DNA from: Taeniopygia guttata
Lineage: Eukaryota > Chordata > Aves > Passeriformes > Estrildidae
DNA length: 64,000 nt
Assembly (NCBI RefSeq): GCF_048771995.1
Contig: NC_133024.1
Coordinates: 26,862,001-26,926,000, forward strand
Direction: 5' to 3'
The notes under the pieces were generated by a model. The model ran no database searches. It had not been told where the DNA came from and was given only the letters and a program-made list of their open reading frames with translations. Below are positions 62,201 through 64,000 of the stretch, one piece after another. Position 1 is the stretch's first letter. Every line of letters begins with the position of its first letter. The position numbers and the translations under genes are program-made.

Positions 62201-63996
62201 AGGAGATGAGCAGAAGCTGGTCTTACTCTCAAATACAGCTTCTGTTCACTATTTCTGTATCCATCTTTGTAATGTGCCTTGTGTTTTAGCTCCAGAGGAG
62301 GAGGTATTTTTAGGACAGTTTGTGTCTTTAGTAGTTTGCATACTGGCATGAACTTCACTGTCCACCCTTCACTGTCCCTATTCTTAAACGTGGTTAGCAC
62401 TGCTGGATAAGAAGGAAGTTTTTTTCAGCAGGCTAAGTGGTTTCCTTACATTTTCTGTGTTGCTATGTTAGTTTGTGTTGGCTGTGCTGGGTCATTTGAC
62501 TCTCCTCCGTTATCTGACATTTCCAGACAGAACTCTGAAGAGGAGCCTGAAAGGAGTGTGGAGCTGAGCCTGCAGGAAGAGATTCAGCGGGTCACTAACG
62601 TCAAAGCTTCTTCTAAAATCAAGTGAGTGGAAAGCCTTTTGTAGAGTCTGATGAGTGGTTATGCAGCTACCTGGGGAGAACTCTGTATGGCTCAGTGCAG
62701 GCAGAGGTGGAAGAAGTTTCCCCCTCAACATATGTTTAGCTTAGAGCTGGGGAGAGGCCTACCATGATTTCCAATCCATTCACACCTCTGTGGCTCCGTG
62801 TGCACTTGCTTGTTGGATATGCCCTGGCTATATTCTTCTGTCTTAGTTGTTTTTGATAATTGATCCCTCCAACACTTTGTCTTATTACCCCTGTGTACAG
62901 CTCTGATTTTGTCTAATCAAACAGGTCATTTGACTTGATTCTCTCTCCAAAAGGAGAGCTGAAGATGGTACTGCTGCTCCAGAACAATATCATTGAATTG
63001 TACAACCTGGACCTGTCAGCACAAGTGACCCAGGCTGTCCGTGTGTCCAGGATAACCATTGGAGGCCACCGCAGTGATGTCAGGACATTGGCTTTTAGCT
63101 CTGACAACATTGCCATTCTCTCAGCAGCTGCAGAGTCTGTGAAGATTTGGAACAGGTATGCAGTCTGGTTGTGTCAGTCTCCCAGAGTTGAGGGGTGCTT
63201 GTTAAGAAAGGGAGTGATAAGAAAGAGAGGACAGTGGAACGAGATAAAGCAGTGAAACGAGATAAAGCAGTGAATGAAGTAAAGGAAGCAAATAGAAAAT
63301 TATTTTTCTTTTTTCCTTATTAGGTAAACTGAGAAACTATAGGTCTAAAATTCAACAGACGCTCTAAACACAAAGGTCATACTTAGCAGTTGGGTATAGA
63401 CTATTTTGCTATGGATTTTTTTTTGATTTTTCATTTTTAATAAGAGGTATTAATTGTTACCATAAACAAGCCTGTTTTTTAGGGAACATGTGGGTTTTTT
63501 GACATTTTATCTGAAGGATTTAGTATTAGACTGAGCGGGCTATTGCATTGATCTAGAGTATTGTGTGTTGATGTAGAGTCCCGTTCCAGTGTTTCTTGAG
63601 TGGTGTTGATTTCAAGGTCAGTTTGCTCTGTGTACACTGTCTTACACTCTGTCCTTTCCTGAAATGCTGTTTCAAATTAGGAGCTCTGTTCTTGTTCACA
63701 GCAACAATAGGTCATGATGGTGGACATGTGGCATGTTTTTATGGGAAACTTTGTTAGCAGTGTTGCTGGGTGGTGTTTGTGTCAATAGAATGGTGGTGGC
63801 TTATCTTCTGACCGCAGTTGAAAGACAGCTATGGTTAGAGGCCACACAGGAGCATGTCTCATTGTGTGTGATAAGGGATTTTGGGCTCTGCTTTGTCCAC
63901 AGGTCAACCTTGCAGTGCATCCGGACCATGGAGTGCGAGTATGCGCTCTGCTCGCTCTTTGTCCCCGGAGATCGGCAGGTCATCATTGGGACCAAG
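56121..63996 (+). CDS. WDR3: WDR3, WD-repeat protein of the small-subunit processome (N-terminal half, 11 exons, continues past the edge)
   Basis: Exons 56121-56291, 57593-57802, 58230-58348, 59249-59327, 59660-59755, 60226-60339, 61268-61369, 61492-61589, 62527-62622, 62925-63155 and 63903-63996 join in phase with GT/AG sites and give 470 residues. The family is usually about 940. The start GCCGCCATGG is an ideal Kozak context and [10 protein letters not shown] matches the family. WD40 blades are visible, for example [29 protein letters not shown] and DSELRVWDL. An acidic linker (exon 6) and a Lys-rich segment (exon 8) follow. WDR3 is the counterpart of yeast Utp12/Dip2, a UTP-B subunit acting in the nucleolus on 18S rRNA maturation. 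Confidence 0.97.
56451..57592 (+). other. WDR3 first intron, nothing notable
   Basis: Sequence between coding exons 1 and 2 beyond the CpG island. No RNA gene or repeat was recognised. Confidence 0.6.
57593..57802 (+). CDS. WDR3: WDR3 coding exon 2
   Basis: Acceptor AATTGCAG, then [39 protein letters not shown] and [18 protein letters not shown], ending SGSK and donor GTGAGG. 70 residues, one WD blade and most of the next. Confidence 0.97.
58230..58348 (+). CDS. WDR3: WDR3 coding exon 3
   Basis: Encodes [20 protein letters not shown] and [19 protein letters not shown] with a split Cys codon, acceptor TGTTCCAG, donor GTGAGT. Confidence 0.96.
58349..59248 (+). other. WDR3 intron 3, nothing notable
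   Basis: AT-rich 900-bp intron. No snoRNA boxes or known repeats were recognised by eye. Confidence 0.55.
59249..59327 (+). CDS. WDR3: WDR3 coding exon 4
   Basis: Encodes [19 protein letters not shown] then LVGHRAE, acceptor TGTTCCAG, donor GTAAAA. Contains a canonical blade end and the next GH motif. Confidence 0.96.
59660..59755 (+). CDS. WDR3: WDR3 coding exon 5
   Basis: Encodes [20 protein letters not shown] then [12 protein letters not shown], acceptor TGGACAG, donor GTAAGG. Exactly 32 codons. Confidence 0.96.
60226..60339 (+). CDS. WDR3: WDR3 coding exon 6, acidic linker
   Basis: Encodes [19 protein letters not shown], then [19 protein letters not shown], acceptor GAGCAG preceded by a long T-tract, donor GTAAGA. 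It is the disordered insert between blades. Confidence 0.95.
60340..61267 (+). other. WDR3 intron 6, nothing notable
   Basis: A 928-bp intron. A 102-codon frame at 60642-60950 has no domain and is taken as chance. Confidence 0.55.
61268..61369 (+). CDS. WDR3: WDR3 coding exon 7
   Basis: Encodes [20 protein letters not shown] then [14 protein letters not shown], acceptor CCCTGTAG, donor GTGAGT. Confidence 0.96.
61492..61589 (+). CDS. WDR3: WDR3 coding exon 8, basic segment
   Basis: Encodes [20 protein letters not shown] then [12 protein letters not shown], ending in two bases AA before donor GTAAGT. The Lys-rich end resembles a nucleolar localisation signal. Confidence 0.96.
61590..62526 (+). 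other. WDR3 intron 8, contains the candidate microexon
   Basis: A 937-bp intron whose only notable content is the possible 12- or 15-nt exon at 61982-61996. Confidence 0.6.
61985..61996 (+). CDS. WDR3: Candidate WDR3 12-nt microexon
   Basis: A pyrimidine-rich acceptor (TTCCTGTTTTACAGCAG) is followed by ACGGAGATACAG and the strong donor GTGAGA. The tandem CAGCAG acceptor would give 12 or 15 nt. Both keep frame and read without a stop (with 12 nt: Lys, Arg, Arg, Tyr, Arg across the junctions). With it, the spacer between the Lys-rich segment and the VELSLQ motif has the same length as I remember for human WDR3. Confidence 0.5.
62527..62622 (+). CDS. WDR3: WDR3 coding exon 9
   Basis: Encodes [18 protein letters not shown] then [13 protein letters not shown], acceptor TTTCCAG, donor GTGAGT. 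Starts and ends in split Lys codons if the microexon is skipped. Confidence 0.95.
62925..63155 (+). CDS. WDR3: WDR3 coding exon 10
   Basis: Encodes [20 protein letters not shown], then [19 protein letters not shown] and [13 protein letters not shown], acceptor AAACAG, donor GTATGC. Holds one complete blade with GH and a W-D-like end. Confidence 0.96.
63156..63902 (+). other. WDR3 intron 10, nothing notable
   Basis: A 747-bp intron with a short direct repeat (GAAACGAGATAAAGCAGTGAA-like) near 63238-63273. Nothing else was recognised. Confidence 0.55.
63903..63996 (+). CDS. WDR3: WDR3 coding exon 11 (last in window)
   Basis: Encodes [19 protein letters not shown] then [12 protein letters not shown], acceptor GTCCACAG, donor GTGA at the window edge. 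The gene continues to the right. Confidence 0.95.
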
Positions 63997-64000
63997 GTGA

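Overview
This window looks like nuclear DNA of a songbird (passerine). Three things point there: GDAP2 and WDR3 in head-to-head vertebrate order with avian-like protein sequences, a CR1 LINE 3' end with its octamer tail, and a class II (ERVK-like) endogenous retrovirus with a tRNA-Lys-type primer binding site. Nothing bacterial is present. Gene calls rest on exon-by-exon translation, splice-site and reading-phase checks, compared with remembered human GDAP2 and WDR3. No database search was possible.

Layout. (1) 1-12221 and 16597-17130: a tandem satellite with a monomer of about 191 bp, roughly 67 copies in the window and running off the left edge. It has higher-order structure, including an 11-monomer (2098 bp) block duplicated with one visible mismatch. 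(2) 12216-16596: a young LTR retroelement inserted inside the satellite. It has two 396-bp LTRs differing at 2 sites, a 6-bp target duplication, a primer binding site and a polypurine tract, but no intact gag, pol or env. Its interior joins a GC-rich block to an AT-rich block. (3) 17131-32170: about 15 kb with no recognisable gene, holding a probable ERVL-type solo LTR and a CR1 fragment. (4) 32170 to about 56000, minus strand: GDAP2, complete, with 13 coding exons encoding 495 residues. (5) about 55540-56450: a CpG-rich bidirectional promoter. (6) 56121 to the right edge, plus strand: the first 11 coding exons (470 residues, about half) of WDR3, plus a candidate 12-nt microexon.

How it fits together. 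GDAP2 (macro domain plus CRAL-TRIO domain) and WDR3 (UTP-B subunit of the small-subunit processome) share one promoter. A satellite of the period reported for the zebra finch centromeric repeat begins about 15 kb beyond the GDAP2 3' end. The window may therefore cross from pericentromeric DNA into ordinary gene-bearing DNA. The most interesting points are the recent higher-order amplification, hairpin and palindrome motifs kept in the monomers, the retroelement nested in the array, and the WDR3 microexon.
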